This document shows positions 1 through 11,243 of a stretch of DNA of 42,158 bases, piece by piece. Made by a program: the position numbers and the translations under genes. Source of the stretch: Chalciporus piperatus (taxonomy: Eukaryota; Basidiomycota; Agaricomycetes; Boletales; Boletaceae); the NCBI GenBank assembly GCA_038093975.1, contig JBBPTG010000210.1:1-42158 (forward strand). Reading direction: 5' to 3'. The notes beneath the pieces were generated by a model. It ran no database searches. It saw only the letters and a program-made list of their open reading frames with translations, and had not been told where the DNA came from. The first letter of the stretch is position 1. Each line of letters begins with the position of its first letter.

Positions 1-46
1 CACCACCACCACCACTTCCACCCTCGCCACCACCACTTTCGCAACG

Positions 47-746
47 ATGAGCAACCTCGACTGGGACAGCAAGCTTGTCATCGGTTCCAAAGCCAAGGCC
101 CCAAAAGTCACCCGCAACGAGACTGATCTCAATGGTGAGTCGACTTGGTCTCGTACTCGTGGAACCCTACAGCGTGGCGATGCTAACCCTTTTGCCTTTT
201 GCCTCTAGCTGTAAGTCGAATTTGTTATTCGTTTGTTTGATTGGTGGATTTACTCATCTCGGCGGGTTGTAGGCGCGCCGAACGGGGGCCGTCGTAGCGA
301 CTGAGAAGAAAACCACCAGTAGTAACAAGGGTCATGTTGGTGCGTATCGCTTTCGCTCTCTTGGGTTGATTTTGGCTTGGCTCATCTCGACCCGATAGGC
401 CCTGACCACCAAAGAATAGCGAAACTCGACCGCGAGAACGAGGTCGCACCCCCTCCCAAAGTTAATCCCAGCGTTGGCAAGGCAAGTCAACCACTATTCA
501 TTTCCTTCGATGTTACTAATGCAATCGTCTGAATTACAGGCCATCCAAGCCGCTCGAATGGAGAAACAGCTCACTCAGAAGGATCTCGCGCAAAAGACTA
601 ACGAGAAGCCTTCCGTCATCCAGGACTACGAGTCAGGAAAGGCTATTCCTAATCCTCAGATCCTCTCAAAACTCGAGAGGGCCTTGGGCGTCAAACTTCG
701 CGGTTCAGACATTGGGAAGAAGCTGGAGGGGCCAAAGAAGTCGTAA
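47..746 (+). CDS. MBF1: Multiprotein bridging factor 1
   Basis: Transcriptional coactivator bridging bZIP-type activators to TBP in the nucleus. Exons 47-134, 209-210, 273-339, 399-481 and 540-746 give 148 residues, the family's normal length. The N-terminal MBF1 domain ([13 protein letters not shown], then [11 protein letters not shown]) is followed by the conserved C-terminal helix-turn-helix ([19 protein letters not shown], then [11 protein letters not shown]) and the basic end GPKKS. The start is the first ATG and gives the family N-terminus. Two oddities are visible: a 2-nt second exon is needed to encode the alanine of LNAARR, and the last intron (482-539) begins with GC instead of GT. 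It is the first gene in the window and is followed tail-to-tail by gamma-tubulin. Identity is certain; the microexon is a prediction. Confidence 0.96.
209..210 (+). other. Predicted 2-nt microexon of MBF1
   Basis: The bases CT at 209-210 lie between a good acceptor (GCCTCTAG) and a good donor (GTAAGT). With them, exon 1 (ending in a lone G at 134) and exon 3 (starting at 273) join in frame and encode LNAARRTG, which matches the conserved MBF1 motif. Without them exon 3 is read in a frame that soon stops. Introns would be 135-208 (74 nt) and 211-272 (62 nt). Confidence 0.8.
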
Positions 747-952
747 GTTGACCCCTCCGTAGTCACCCCCCTTAGATCGACACACTATACCGCGGATTGC
801 TATCACTTTACCTTTTCTTCTGGTCGTCACTAGATCTCACACTGTATTACTTTCAATGATCTGCGAGTGAGCATTGGCAAAATCAAGTACAGAGAGCAAG
901 AATGGGAAGACATGCAGTGAGACTGTCGAGAAGCACGAACCAATGGGAACAT

Positions 953-3009
953 TCATTGACCTTCCTCGTGTGTTCCCTAAGCATTGTGGTTAGACGAAGT
1001 GATCAGAGAAGTGAATGCATGACTTACATATGTGATATAATCTGCGCTTTCGCAAGCTTTATATTCTTTCAGCAGCTCCTCTGCAGTTGCTCTATAAAAC
1101 AGAGGGATGGGCATGTGAAATACGGAAGGGTGCAAAACTTTACCGACCTTGCATCGTCGAACTCATCCAGAGAGTTCTCAAATATCTTCTCCTTTTTGTA
1201 CTGCTCCAAGAACGCATTTCGTTTTCGAAGTCGGTCAAACTGATCCATCATACGTTTGAACAACTACAGAAATCAACATCAACCCAGCCTGCGTCAATGC
1301 CCTCGCTCTCTAGTCAAATAGGGAGGGTAAGGAAACGCACCGAGGCAATGCTCGTGTGATTAGCGAGCATGAGTCCGCTCACACGATGATTCGTGGTCAC
1401 GTAGGGCGACCTCCGAGTCAACGCCACCTGGATCGAAGCAGGCCCCCACGGGATGAAATTCGCGAGCTGTCGCTCTCGTATCCGAAGTAGCGATTGGTGC
1501 ACCTTGATCGAACGACGAGGGTCAGTACACAATCCGTCGTGAAAGTGAACACGTCGAGAAGCGAGAAAAGGCTCATTGACTCACGTCAGTCGGATCAACG
1601 TCCCCCTGGATGATGTTCAGAATGGAGATATAACATGCTGTTTTACTGGGTGTCGTTGACACCATTCGGTTCTTGGGTTGGAGAAGTCGGCGCATGACGT
1701 CCAGGACGGTCGTGCGTCGGATGGGCTTGGCCTGTATGCGTCATTATAATTGGTCGTGAACAATGGAAACTAAGATGAAAATGGAGACCGACCTTGTCGA
1801 TTTGATCGCTAGTGAATGGGGTATAGGACGTCATGAGGAAGTGGCATCGGGGTGTTGGGATGAGCGATGCGATGATGCCCACCAGGTCATTGTTCATGTA
1901 TCCAGGATAGCGTAGCGTCTGTGTGCTCGCAGCCATCACCGTCGAGACCTACCATGGAAGGATGAGTACCAGGTTGGCTCCCTGAAGACAAAGACAGACG
2001 CTCACAAGTTGATTGGTCTGATCAAACGTCGGCGTCTGCACATGCAACCTATCCGACGCAATCCTCGCCAACGCCCCATTATCAAGCACGACGACCGAAT
2101 CAGCGTGGTTCGTCAATCGCTTGAGCGTCAGCAGCGAATTATACGGTTGAACGACGACATCACCCTCTTGTGCGTTCGGGAAGACGGAATATGTTTGGAT
2201 GAGTTTCTTTGGGAATTTGTCGTTGAGACGTTCGAGGACAAAGGAGCCAAAGCCGGAACCTGTACCACCGGCGATGGAGTGCATGATCATGAATCCCTGT
2301 ACGTGTCGTGGGGATCAGTGAATATGCCCGTCCCATCTGTGATGGCTACAAGATGGAGAGAGGACGTATGCGCACCTCGAGTGAATCACTTCCCTCTGCC
2401 TCTCGATCGATCATCTCCATCACTTCCTCATAGAGCCTCTCCCCCGAGGCATACCCATGAGCCCAATTATTCCCCGCACCTCCACCATCCTTTGACATGA
2501 ATATATTCTCCGGATTATACAAATTCGCCCATGGCGAACTCAAGATATTGTTGATCACCTGTTCAGCGCATTGTCGATCCAGTTAGTCCCATGCGCTCTC
2601 CCTCATCATTCGTCGGAATCGCGAAAGCGCGGAACACTCACTCGGGGCTCGAGATCGACAAGGATGGCACGTGGGATGTAATGGTCGTCATCAGCTTGGT
2701 AGAAGAAAACGTCTTTGCGATCGCCGCCTTCAGTTGCCCATTCTTCAAGGATACCCTCTTTGTTGATCCCATGCTCGGCACATAGACGTTGCCAATACAC
2801 CGCTCCCACTACATACCATTAACACCGTCGTCGTCATTGAGATTAATGGAGTAGCGTGACGAGTATTGTGGACGCAGTTGGCGGCGAACGACACGGATAA
2901 TGAAGGTACAAACGTTCGTCAGATGGATGCTGAACGCGCTGGGAACATGAATGGGCGCACTTTGGTTTCCACATTGTCCCAGCTGGACTGTAACGATTTC
3001 GCGAGGCAT
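953..3009 (-). CDS. TUBG: Gamma-tubulin
   Basis: Core component of the gamma-tubulin complex that nucleates microtubules at the spindle pole body. Ten exons on the minus strand: 3009-2961, 2808-2642, 2558-2376, 2296-2006, 1948-1793, 1731-1585, 1502-1341, 1263-1148, 1091-1028 and 976-953, giving 452 residues, the usual size. Visible hallmarks are the N-terminus [16 protein letters not shown], the tubulin GTP-binding loop GGTGSG (residues 143-148), gamma-specific stretches such as [14 protein letters not shown] [11 protein letters not shown] and [12 protein letters not shown], and a C-terminus ADYITYGTHEEGQ comparable to the animal protein's end. The last exon is 24 nt. All splice phases agree and the frame is open throughout. 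The symbol is generic; budding yeast calls it TUB4. Confidence 0.97.
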
Positions 3010-3754
3010 GGTACAGTCGGTGGTACGTCGTCTACAATCAAAACACACTAATCATATCAGACGCGTCGCGTCTCAGGGCCACTGGTGAGCATCATGACCA
3101 GACTCAAATCAGAAACTGAGCAGAGCAGAGCATGCACGTCCATTAGAAATTATCTACCCAAAAGAAAGAAAGAAAAGGTAACGATATGACAACACCACAC
3201 TAGCATCATTCTGAAGAGAAGAAAGGGAAAAAAGACAACAAGGTAGTAGTATGTATGGAGAGCTGGTAACGTGATGTAGGACGAGGGCAAAAACTATGCG
3301 ACTTGGATCTACGAGGCCTTCAGCCTCTCAGAATCAGAAAAGAATATTGTGTGAGTATGCAAGCGCTATACGTATGTGGGGTTGGGAATGCAATGCGATC
3401 AATAACTTGAGGGTGTTGTTGTGGATGGAGGAAAGAACAAAAGAAAACAAAAGACGATAGCGAGTTGGGGGCCTTGAGCCACCTGGTACTGTAGACGCCA
3501 ATGATCCCGAGATTCCCAAAGAGATATCTGGAGACATAACAGAACACCCTAAAAGATGCAAGAGAAAGAATAAATACAAGATGTCGCCCGCTGTTGCAGC
3601 GGGTCGTGCCAATCGCTGACAATTAACATCAGCGTAGGCGATAGAGGAGTGGGTAGCGCGAATATGTTGGAAAGAAAAACGTCCATTTTCAGAGCGGAAG
3701 GAGAGTCAACTTGATGAATAGTTTGTGCTTTTACCCACCGACGACCGTTCGCAA
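3010..3754. other. Intergenic: gamma-tubulin promoter and nucleoporin 3' end
   Basis: No gene seen in 745 bp. The part next to the gamma-tubulin start (about 3150-3240) is purine-rich on the plus strand, so CT-rich on the gamma-tubulin coding strand, as is common in fungal promoters. The half towards 3754 is presumably the 3' untranslated region of the nucleoporin gene. Short open frames here have no family-like features. Confidence 0.6.
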
Positions 3755-6700
3755 TCACCGTCTCCCACCGCGTCGCGGAAGTCCTTTTATTCGCCTAGCA
3801 CCCGTTGGATCAGCCGAGGGTGCAGATCCAATTGTGAACAAGGCTCCTCCCCCCGAAGCAGCCGCTGGGGCAGGTGCACCGAATGGGGTCGGTGCAGCAG
3901 GCGCCGCAGCCCCAGTTGTCCCCGCACCAAACGTAAAGGTGTTACCAGTCGTCGCACTTGGAAGTGTAGTGCTAGTAGTGGCAGGAGAAGCAGGTTGGCT
4001 GGCCCCGAAGGAGAATGGAGCGGCCGCTGGCTGCGTCGTGGGCGTCCCAAAGCCGAATGGTGTTGGCCGATTAAACGTCGAGGGACTAGAAGGCGCAGAA
4101 GTAGTCGAGGCCTGACCGAATGGTGTTGCGGCAGCACCAAACGCGAATGGGGACGCAGGCGCAGCGCTTGGAGACTGTGCGAATTGGAAAGGTGATGTTG
4201 CCGTCGCTGGACTCTCCGGCGGTTTTTGACCAAACCCAAATCCAGTAGAAGTTGTCTGTCCAAAGCCACCAAACGAGACCGCAGGCTTGGTCTCTTTTTT
4301 CTCTTCTTTAGCAAATGGATTGACAGTTGCACCCGCAGATCCGAAACTAAAGGGCGGTGCAGTCGTGGCAGGACTCTGAGCGAACAACGCAGACCCTGAT
4401 GTGCTGGGTGCGTTGAAAGAGAAATTGAGAGTTGGTCTCTCGGGCGCCTTTCCGTTGCCATTGACCATCATGTCCCTCGCCGGGCTCTCGTCCATCATCA
4501 CCTCCTGTTCGACCTTTGGAGGCGTGGCGGGTCGACCTGGCGTCGTAGCCCCAAAGGCAAATGGCTTGCTAGAGACATCTGTAGCGGCGGTTCCACTGGG
4601 GGTACTGAAGCTGAAAGGCGTCGTGGCAATAGGGGTCGATGGAGCCCCGAAGCTGAAGCCTGTTACAGGCCTCTTCTCCGGCGTGGCAAAGAATGGGTTC
4701 GATGCAGACTTTTCTTCAGCCGGTGCAGTGCTGGGACGCGGACCGAAGGTGAACGGGGTCGAGGATGGTTGAGTTCCGAAAAGAGGTTTGGGTGGCTCAG
4801 CTGTGACAGCTGCAGCGGCCGGAGCGGGCGCTGTGGTGGCAGGGGGAGCCGCTTGACCGAAGCTAAACGCACCCTTTGGCTCTGCAGCAGTGATTGGTGC
4901 AGCGGGAGCCGGAGCGCCAAAGGCGAAGGGGCTGCCTGAAAGCGCAGCAGCCTTCGGGGGCTCTACTGCCTGCGGCGGTGCAGGTGATTGACTTGGTGCT
5001 GGTGCTGGTGCGGGAGCAGGCTCAGCCGGTTTCGCAGCTGCTCCAAACGTGAAAGCTAGTGTTGGTGCAGACTTCTCAGCTTCTTTTGGTGGTGCGGGGG
5101 GTGCTCCGAAGATGGAAGTAGTGGCAGCCGGGGCAGAAGTAGGTGTACCAAATGCAGAAGCGGGTCGCGATGGGCCGCCAAACAATGAAGTCGGTACAGG
5201 TGTAGCTTTAGGAGCGCTCGCAAGCACCTCAAACGTTGCCGCTGGCTTAGGGCGTTCCTCAGTGGGTGGGGCAAGCGGGAATGAAGGTGGCGCTGGAACA
5301 GCTGCTGGCTTCGCAAAGACCGAGGATGAGGCGAAGAAGTTGGGGATTCCAGATGGCGTTGTCACTGGAGGTGCCAGTGTCGCAGCAGATGATGCCAGTG
5401 GCACTGCCGGAGGAGACGCGATCTTGACGGTCTCTGGAGTAGGAGGTATCAGAGATATTTTGGGTAGAACTGGAATTGCAGGAGGCCCTGGCGCTGTCTT
5501 AGCTGGCTCAGCAGTGGTTGGCTCCGACAAAGGTGCCGGTGCAGGTTTAGTGAGCGAAAATGGGAGGGAAGAAATCGGAGGCTCCTTCGCGTGCGCGACG
5601 TTGTGTGTAATAATTGCCTGCGAAGGGTCAGTGTGACGATGCTCAGCTGATGGTGCATCTACGCACCTCCTTGGCGAAAGTGAATCCCACGGGGATCTCA
5701 AACACCGGTGCCTTCTTGGCTGCTTCTTCGAGTGCCTTCTGCTCGGTCGCCAGAGATTCGTCCATTTCCTCGTCTTCGTCTTCAAAGGCTGCAGAGAACT
5801 TAGCACGACGTGAGACTGGTCGCTCTATGTGATTACGACCGATCCTTTCACGCCCAACCCGCAACGAAGAGGTAAGAGGGCCTTCACGAGCTACCCTTGG
5901 TTCGAAAACGGGAGCTGGAGGCGGTGGAGGAATCCGTAGCTCCACTTCACGTTTCTTCTTCTCTGCTTCAGCCTCCTTGCGCCTCTGCTCTTCTTCTGCC
6001 ATTTCATCCTTCATCGCATCCTCTTCCTCTTTTTCTTGAGCTTCCTCTTCCTCCTTCTTGCGCCTTGCTAACCACTTCTTCATACCACCCTCTCCCGCAT
6101 ATGGCTTCGTACCGTTCATCGCTTCTCTATCCTTCTTCTTCCCCTTCCCCTTCCCCTTCTCTTTCCCCTTCCCCTTCGTTCCGAGTCGAGGTTTGGATGG
6201 CCGATCGTCGTTCATAAGCGTGATATGCTTCTTTTCTTTATGCACGAACATATCGGGAATCGTGGTAGAGCCTTTCAGCCGGGTGGGCAGTAAAGGGGTC
6301 TTGTATACTTCCAGCTCGTGCAGAGCTACCTCAGCTTTGTTGACCGGCCAGAGATGCCCTGCTGAACATCAGTCAATGCATGGAGAACAATTTCACAAAG
6401 ACATAAAACCTACGCGCAGAGACATCTGTCATGGAACCTGTTCCAAACAAAATAGAGCTCTGGCGAGCTGGCGTACGGGCCTACAGAAATAATGAGTCGC
6501 GCTGAAACGCCGCGATCCGACTTTGTATAAAGAACTTACCCGACGGTGGTCTACTAGGGATCCGAGGGTAAGTGGCTTTTGGGGTTCCGCACCGTTTTGC
6601 TTTTGAATGCCGGGTGGCGGCTTTACGAAGGTGGGATTGGACATCAACGCAGTTAGGGGAGGTGGTTCCTCTTGGCCACGCTCACGACGAGGGGGGACGA

Positions 6701-7367
6701 CAGGGCCAAAGCTAGGGCCAGAGGGCTGGGGAGTGAGGGAAGCACGGACCCTGAGACGCCGTGGAGACATGGATGCGTCCCGACTGATTGGCATTTCCTC
6801 TCTTGTGTGATTTGACTCCTGTTGAAGATCCTGGATTGTCGGCACAGCCTGTACGTGTGACGAAAAGCTCGAAAATGAAGGAGGATCTAGAGACATCGTC
6901 CGGGTCATACCCTGCGGTTTGAGGTGCGAACCACTGGGAAGGGGAGATACCGTTCGTCGATTACGTGGCAACTGATTCGTAGTCGATGGGGCTCTTGGAA
7001 TATGCAAAGTTTTCCTGGGAGATCTTGAGGCATCACGGGCGAGATTCGAGCTGGGATGATCTAACGTGCGCCTCGGTCGGGTGAAAGCGGATCTTGGGGG
7101 ATCGAGGTATGGCTGAGTGTCTCTCTCAGGACTGCTGACCCTCATTCTCTTAGCTCTGCCCTGAGCACCCTCATTCACCGTCCTCGACTCCTCTAAGATG
7201 ACAGGGAGCCTTCTCCGTTTTCCTTTAGTCTCCTCGAAGTCATCCTCTGAACCCACGAACCAGGCGAATGGAGCGGTAACGATGTTTTTGATAGCGCCAA
7301 GGAAGGAGTTGGAGCGAGCGAGAGGTGCAGCGTCTGCGGTGAGATTTTTGTGGGTATAGGTGCTCAT
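3755..7367 (-). CDS. FG-repeat nucleoporin of the nuclear basket, Nup1-like
   Basis: Probable nuclear-pore protein that lines the transport path and binds karyopherins. Exons 7367-6540, 6480-6414, 6361-5667 and 5617-3755 give 1,150 residues. Residues about 20-40 (FLGAIKNIVTAPFAWFVGS) could form an amphipathic membrane-binding helix, as in yeast Nup1/Nup60 and animal Nup153. A basic region (KRRRLP, KRMR) follows, then a Lys/Gly-rich run and a Glu/Lys-rich probable coiled coil. From about residue 530 the protein is Pro/Ala/Thr-rich with dozens of FG, FxFG and PFxFG motifs (FAFG, FSFG, FTFG). The C-terminus is strongly basic (ARRIKGLPRRGGRR), resembling the Nup1 karyopherin-binding tail. It shares a 256-bp divergent promoter with YME2. 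FG-Nup is sure; the Nup1 assignment rests on layout, since FG proteins diverge fast. Confidence 0.85.
6139..6177. repeat. Hexamer-like CCCCTT repeat inside the nucleoporin gene
   Basis: A low-complexity tract of CCCCTT-type units on the plus strand. On the coding minus strand it encodes a Lys/Gly-rich run (KGKGKEKGKGKGKKK). It is exonic and in frame, so its length may vary between strains without breaking the gene. Confidence 0.75.
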
Positions 7368-7623
7368 CGCTGTCTTGTACGGTGAGCAGGACGGCCTTGC
7401 GGATGGGGACGGTGGTGGTGGAGAACGAGGCCTCACATAAACCGGCAGAGCAAAAACGGTTTGCCTTGGCCATCGAGGTATCCAAAAAAGGAAAACATTT
7501 CACATAGTATATCCCTTCCATTGTCATACCAAGCATCACTGCAAGCTCATTCTATTATCACAGGTCTTAGACAACGACGAGCAGACAAGACAATAGAAAC
7601 AAAATAACTCGTTGACAACGAGT
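7368..7623. promoter_or_regulatory. Divergent promoter region, nucleoporin / YME2
   Basis: The 256 bp between the start codons of the minus-strand nucleoporin and the plus-strand YME2 gene must hold both promoters and both 5' leaders. No TATA box stands out. The assignment follows from the head-to-head layout only. Confidence 0.6.
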
Positions 7624-10600
7624 ATGTTGTCTCGGAATGTCGTCGGGCTGGTCAACCGTCGCACCATAACACGCCTAGCAGCACGCAGGACAGCCCCTGG
7701 AACACGGAAATTGACAGACAGCGCCTCCAAACAACCCCAGGTCCCTGCAAACGTGAGTTTCTGCGCTTTTTTTTAGTGGTTCTCATACCCAGACCAATCC
7801 ATCCAGGAGGGCTGGCTCTTCATCGACTCTGTCTTTCCCATCCGGTTGGGTATCTGGGAGTGCGCACACCCTTAATACGTCATGCATCCTTCCCTGATCA
7901 CACTCTCAGCCTTCGCCATTACATTGGCGTATTCCGCGAAGAGTCACTTCTTGCTCAACTAGATCGTCGTCTTTCTGAGGTCAAGACTCATGACTTCAAG
8001 GTCGTTTCGCTTGAACCTTACCAGAAGGATGGCGGAGTGTTCGTCAAGTTCACTTTCAACGGCGGTTATCAAGAAAACGCGTTGAAGGAGATCGAAAATG
8101 ATGTAAGGGTCGAAGCGGAAAAGCACGGAGGTATGCCCTCTTGGTTTGGACTCGGTTGGGGTGATGTCTGGCTTGTCAAGGGTCGACCGTGGCCAGAGGT
8201 TCGTTTGTGCTACCTGAGTGACTTGGCTGGGTTGTTCACCGCGTACCAGGACATGAACAGGTACCCGTCTCCCATCGTTAGAGTCGGCTTCGAAGGGCCC
8301 GATGTCCAGGAAGAAACTCTCTATGAATTGTTCCGCGCAAGTTTTTCTCTTATGACGCATTCACAATATCCTCACCATTTCAATAGCCGTACGGCCGTAT
8401 TCACAATTTGACGCAACCGCATCCTGTCCCTGGAAGTAGTCTCCGTGTAGCAGATGTCTCGTTCGTACGCGTGCGCTCGGGTACCATTGCTCGCAATGTG
8501 CTTCATGGCTTTCATTTCAAGAATGGCGGACCCTCCACTCGGTTCCAGATACTTTACCAGAAAGCCATTCAACCCCATGCTATTCGTGACTGGCTTACTT
8601 CCCATCCGAGAATAGTTCTGCCGATCTTGTTCTTCCTGTTGGGCACGCTGACATACACTGTGAGCACCTACGGACCTTTAACTCGCACATCACTGATACT
8701 CTGCACAGATCTTTGACCCCATCCGTGTACTGTCCGTTGAAGCTAAATTGATGGATTGGTTCGATTATCGAGGTTCGCCAGCCCATACTTTTCTATTCTG
8801 ACCAAACTAAAGTTAGAGAAGAGTATGATGTCTACAAGTGGTTACAGGCTCACGCCCTCAATCGATTATCCATCTTGTCCACTCACGAGGACTCCGTCCA
8901 AAGCGCCTGGAAAGAACGCAAAGAAGCGGAAAATGCACTGAAAAGTTATCTAATGGACCCTCCATGTGAGTTCAGGTTATTTCTTGAGTTGCGTCCAGGC
9001 GTCTGAGAAAGCTACCAGCGACCGTCGCGTTCGTTCACGGACCCCAAGGCAGCGGAAAATCACCCATGATCTCTGCAGTCTTGCGAGATATCGATCGGTC
9101 AGTAAATGTTTTTGCCTATTCTGTCATGTATTCTCAACCCAACCTATTGTTCACAGGAAGGCCCTCATCATTGACTGTGCAGAGCTCAACAAAGCCCCTT
9201 CGGATACCAGACTCGTCGCTGCCCTTGCACAACAAACCGGTTATAGACCCGTCTTCACCTTCCTCAACTCCCTCACCAACGTCATGGATATCGCCAGCGT
9301 CGGTGTCATCGGTCAAAAAGGTTTGTAGTGTGATGCCTCTTCCTTCGAGAGTGTTCCTCATCTCCAACACACCTGTCCAGCTGGTCTCAGTAGCTCCCTA
9401 CCAGACCAGCTCAAGCAAATTCTGGAAGTCGTCGGATCAGCACTCGTAAATGTTAATGGACACCTTCGCAAGAAAACAAAACGGTCTATCAAAGCTCAAC
9501 GTGAAGCGGAAGCCCTGAGGGGTGCAGATTTGCGAACGAGCGAACGTATCCGCCAGGGTATTTGGCATGACGGTCGGTTAGATTGCGTTGCTGGGAACGG
9601 AGTCATGTCTGAGCTCGGTATCGGTGACGAGGCTTTCAGTGTCGCGGATAGCGACGTTAAGGTCGGGGCAGATGATGGTATCACTATGATGGCAGAGCTC
9701 AAGAAAGAGAAACAAATCGAGGATGAACTAGTGAGGAAGGAAAGGAGCGTGGAGGAGACCGAGGCTGTTGCAGCTCTCCCCGTCGTGGTCATCAAGAACT
9801 ACGGTGCACGCGGAAGCGTTTACAGGGAGGATATACAGAAGGTGCTCTCCCAGTGGGTTGCAACTCTGGTTGAGAATCAGGTAAGCTCTACATTGAGCAG
9901 TCCTTCCTGATCCTCACTATCGACCTTTTTTCAGATTGCCCATGTCGTCGTCGTCAGTGACAGCAGGGAGACCTCCAAGTTCTTTAACCGAGGTATTTCT
10001 CATCTTAGCCCGCTAACGCAACGTTGATCACCGTGTTTCTATAGCACTTCCATCCAAACCCCTCAACTCCATTCCCTTGGACGACGCAGACGCTGGCAGT
10101 GCTCTCGCATTCGTCAAACAACGTCTACGTGATGCCGGCCTAGCAGCTGAGCTGACTGAACCACAAGTTGCCGCAATCCAACGCATAGGTGGCCGTGCAA
10201 GCGACCTTCAAATTGTAGGTCTCACCGTCTCCATTCGAAGGTGGACTTAACGCGTGGTTTTTAGTTGGTCCACAAGGCCCGTAGTGGTCAAAACATCGAG
10301 GATGCTGTCGAAGACATCATCTCCCGCAGCGTTGGCGAGCTCCGAAAGAACGCTTTTGGGGAGGATATCGAAGATGCCAAGTCTCTACAGTGGTCACGCG
10401 AGCAGGCCTGGACGGTGCTCAAGCAACTGGCTCAAAAACCAGAGGTTCGTTCGTTCTCTGCGCTATTAGACAAAGGTCACCTGATGCGATCGGTCGCGTA
10501 GCTTCCGTACTACGATATTTTGTCGAACTTCCCATTCAAGGGGGATGAACTCGCTTTGCGAACAATGGAGCATGCGGAGTTGATATCCGTCAGTACCGCG

Positions 10601-11053
10601 AACGGTAGGATGCATTCAGCTCTCGTCGTTTCAGAAATTGTGCTTGAACATCATTATCAGGCCGACCGTCTATGATACGCCCAGGAAAGCCTGTCTTCAA
10701 ATACGTCTTCGAACGTCTTGTGAATGGTGAGCCGAATCAACTATTTTCTACCACACCCTGTATGCTGACACTCACCCGCAGATCCGGTTTTCCGAGCTAC
10801 GCAAGACTTCGCAGTCAACAATAAACTGATCGCTAGCGCAGAGAGTACGATCCAAGCCTGCGAAGTCGAGCTCACCATGCTCAAAGATATCTCCGGTCCT
10901 GAGCGGTGGTTCCAATCACTTTGGAGGAGCAAGCGGGCATTGACTGAGAGGAAGCGGTATCTGTCGAAGAAGATGTATGAGGCTCAGGTGAAGGTACAGG
11001 TCTTGGAGAGGCAGAACGTGGAATTGAAGAGGACGTTAGCAAAGGGCACTTGA
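7624..11053 (+). CDS. YME2: Mitochondrial escape protein 2 (RNA12 family)
   Basis: Integral inner-mitochondrial-membrane protein involved in mitochondrial DNA maintenance. Exons: 7624-7752, 7807-7859, 7910-8336, 8387-8659, 8709-8772, 8813-8965, 9019-9097, 9157-9320, 9381-9880, 9935-9992, 10045-10214, 10265-10444, 10502-10604, 10661-10726 and 10782-11053, totalling 896 residues, near the family length. The N-terminus is Arg-rich without acidic residues, as in a matrix-targeting presequence. Then come EGWLFIDSVFPIRLG and DLRHYIG, an RRM-like region (about residues 160-245), one membrane segment (VLPILFFLLGTLTYT, about 280-296), and an RNA12/AAA-like domain with Walker A GPQGSGKS (374-381) and LIIDCAELN. 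A C-terminal coiled coil ends the protein. Intron 8337-8386 starts with GC. The weakest splice choice is intron 8966-9018, picked because it alone keeps the frame at a normal intron size. Confidence 0.93.
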
Positions 11054-11243
11054 TATCACCGCGGATCATTGGCATTGGTTACTTGCATACAATCTTTTTG
11101 GACTATCGCACACTACTACTCTATTTCACCACTTTCATCATTTCGTACCTCTCTTCCTCTACATATGCCTGTCCTGAGCCACTCGCTTTCGTCCGACACA
11201 CTACTACCGAGAGTCTCAACCTGAACTTGACAGCCACGACGAA

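Noticed and set aside
902..1359. Plus-strand open frames over the gamma-tubulin 3' part
   Set aside because: Overlap the gamma-tubulin exons antisense; no recognisable protein features.
4000..5500. Regularly spaced short repeats suggesting an array
   Set aside because: They encode FG motifs with variable spacing in a eukaryotic exon; no identical repeats or unique spacers as in CRISPR.
5049..5636. Long plus-strand open frame, Gly/Ala/Val-rich
   Set aside because: Antisense shadow of the nucleoporin FG region; low-complexity coding DNA leaves several frames open, and no start context or family feature is present.
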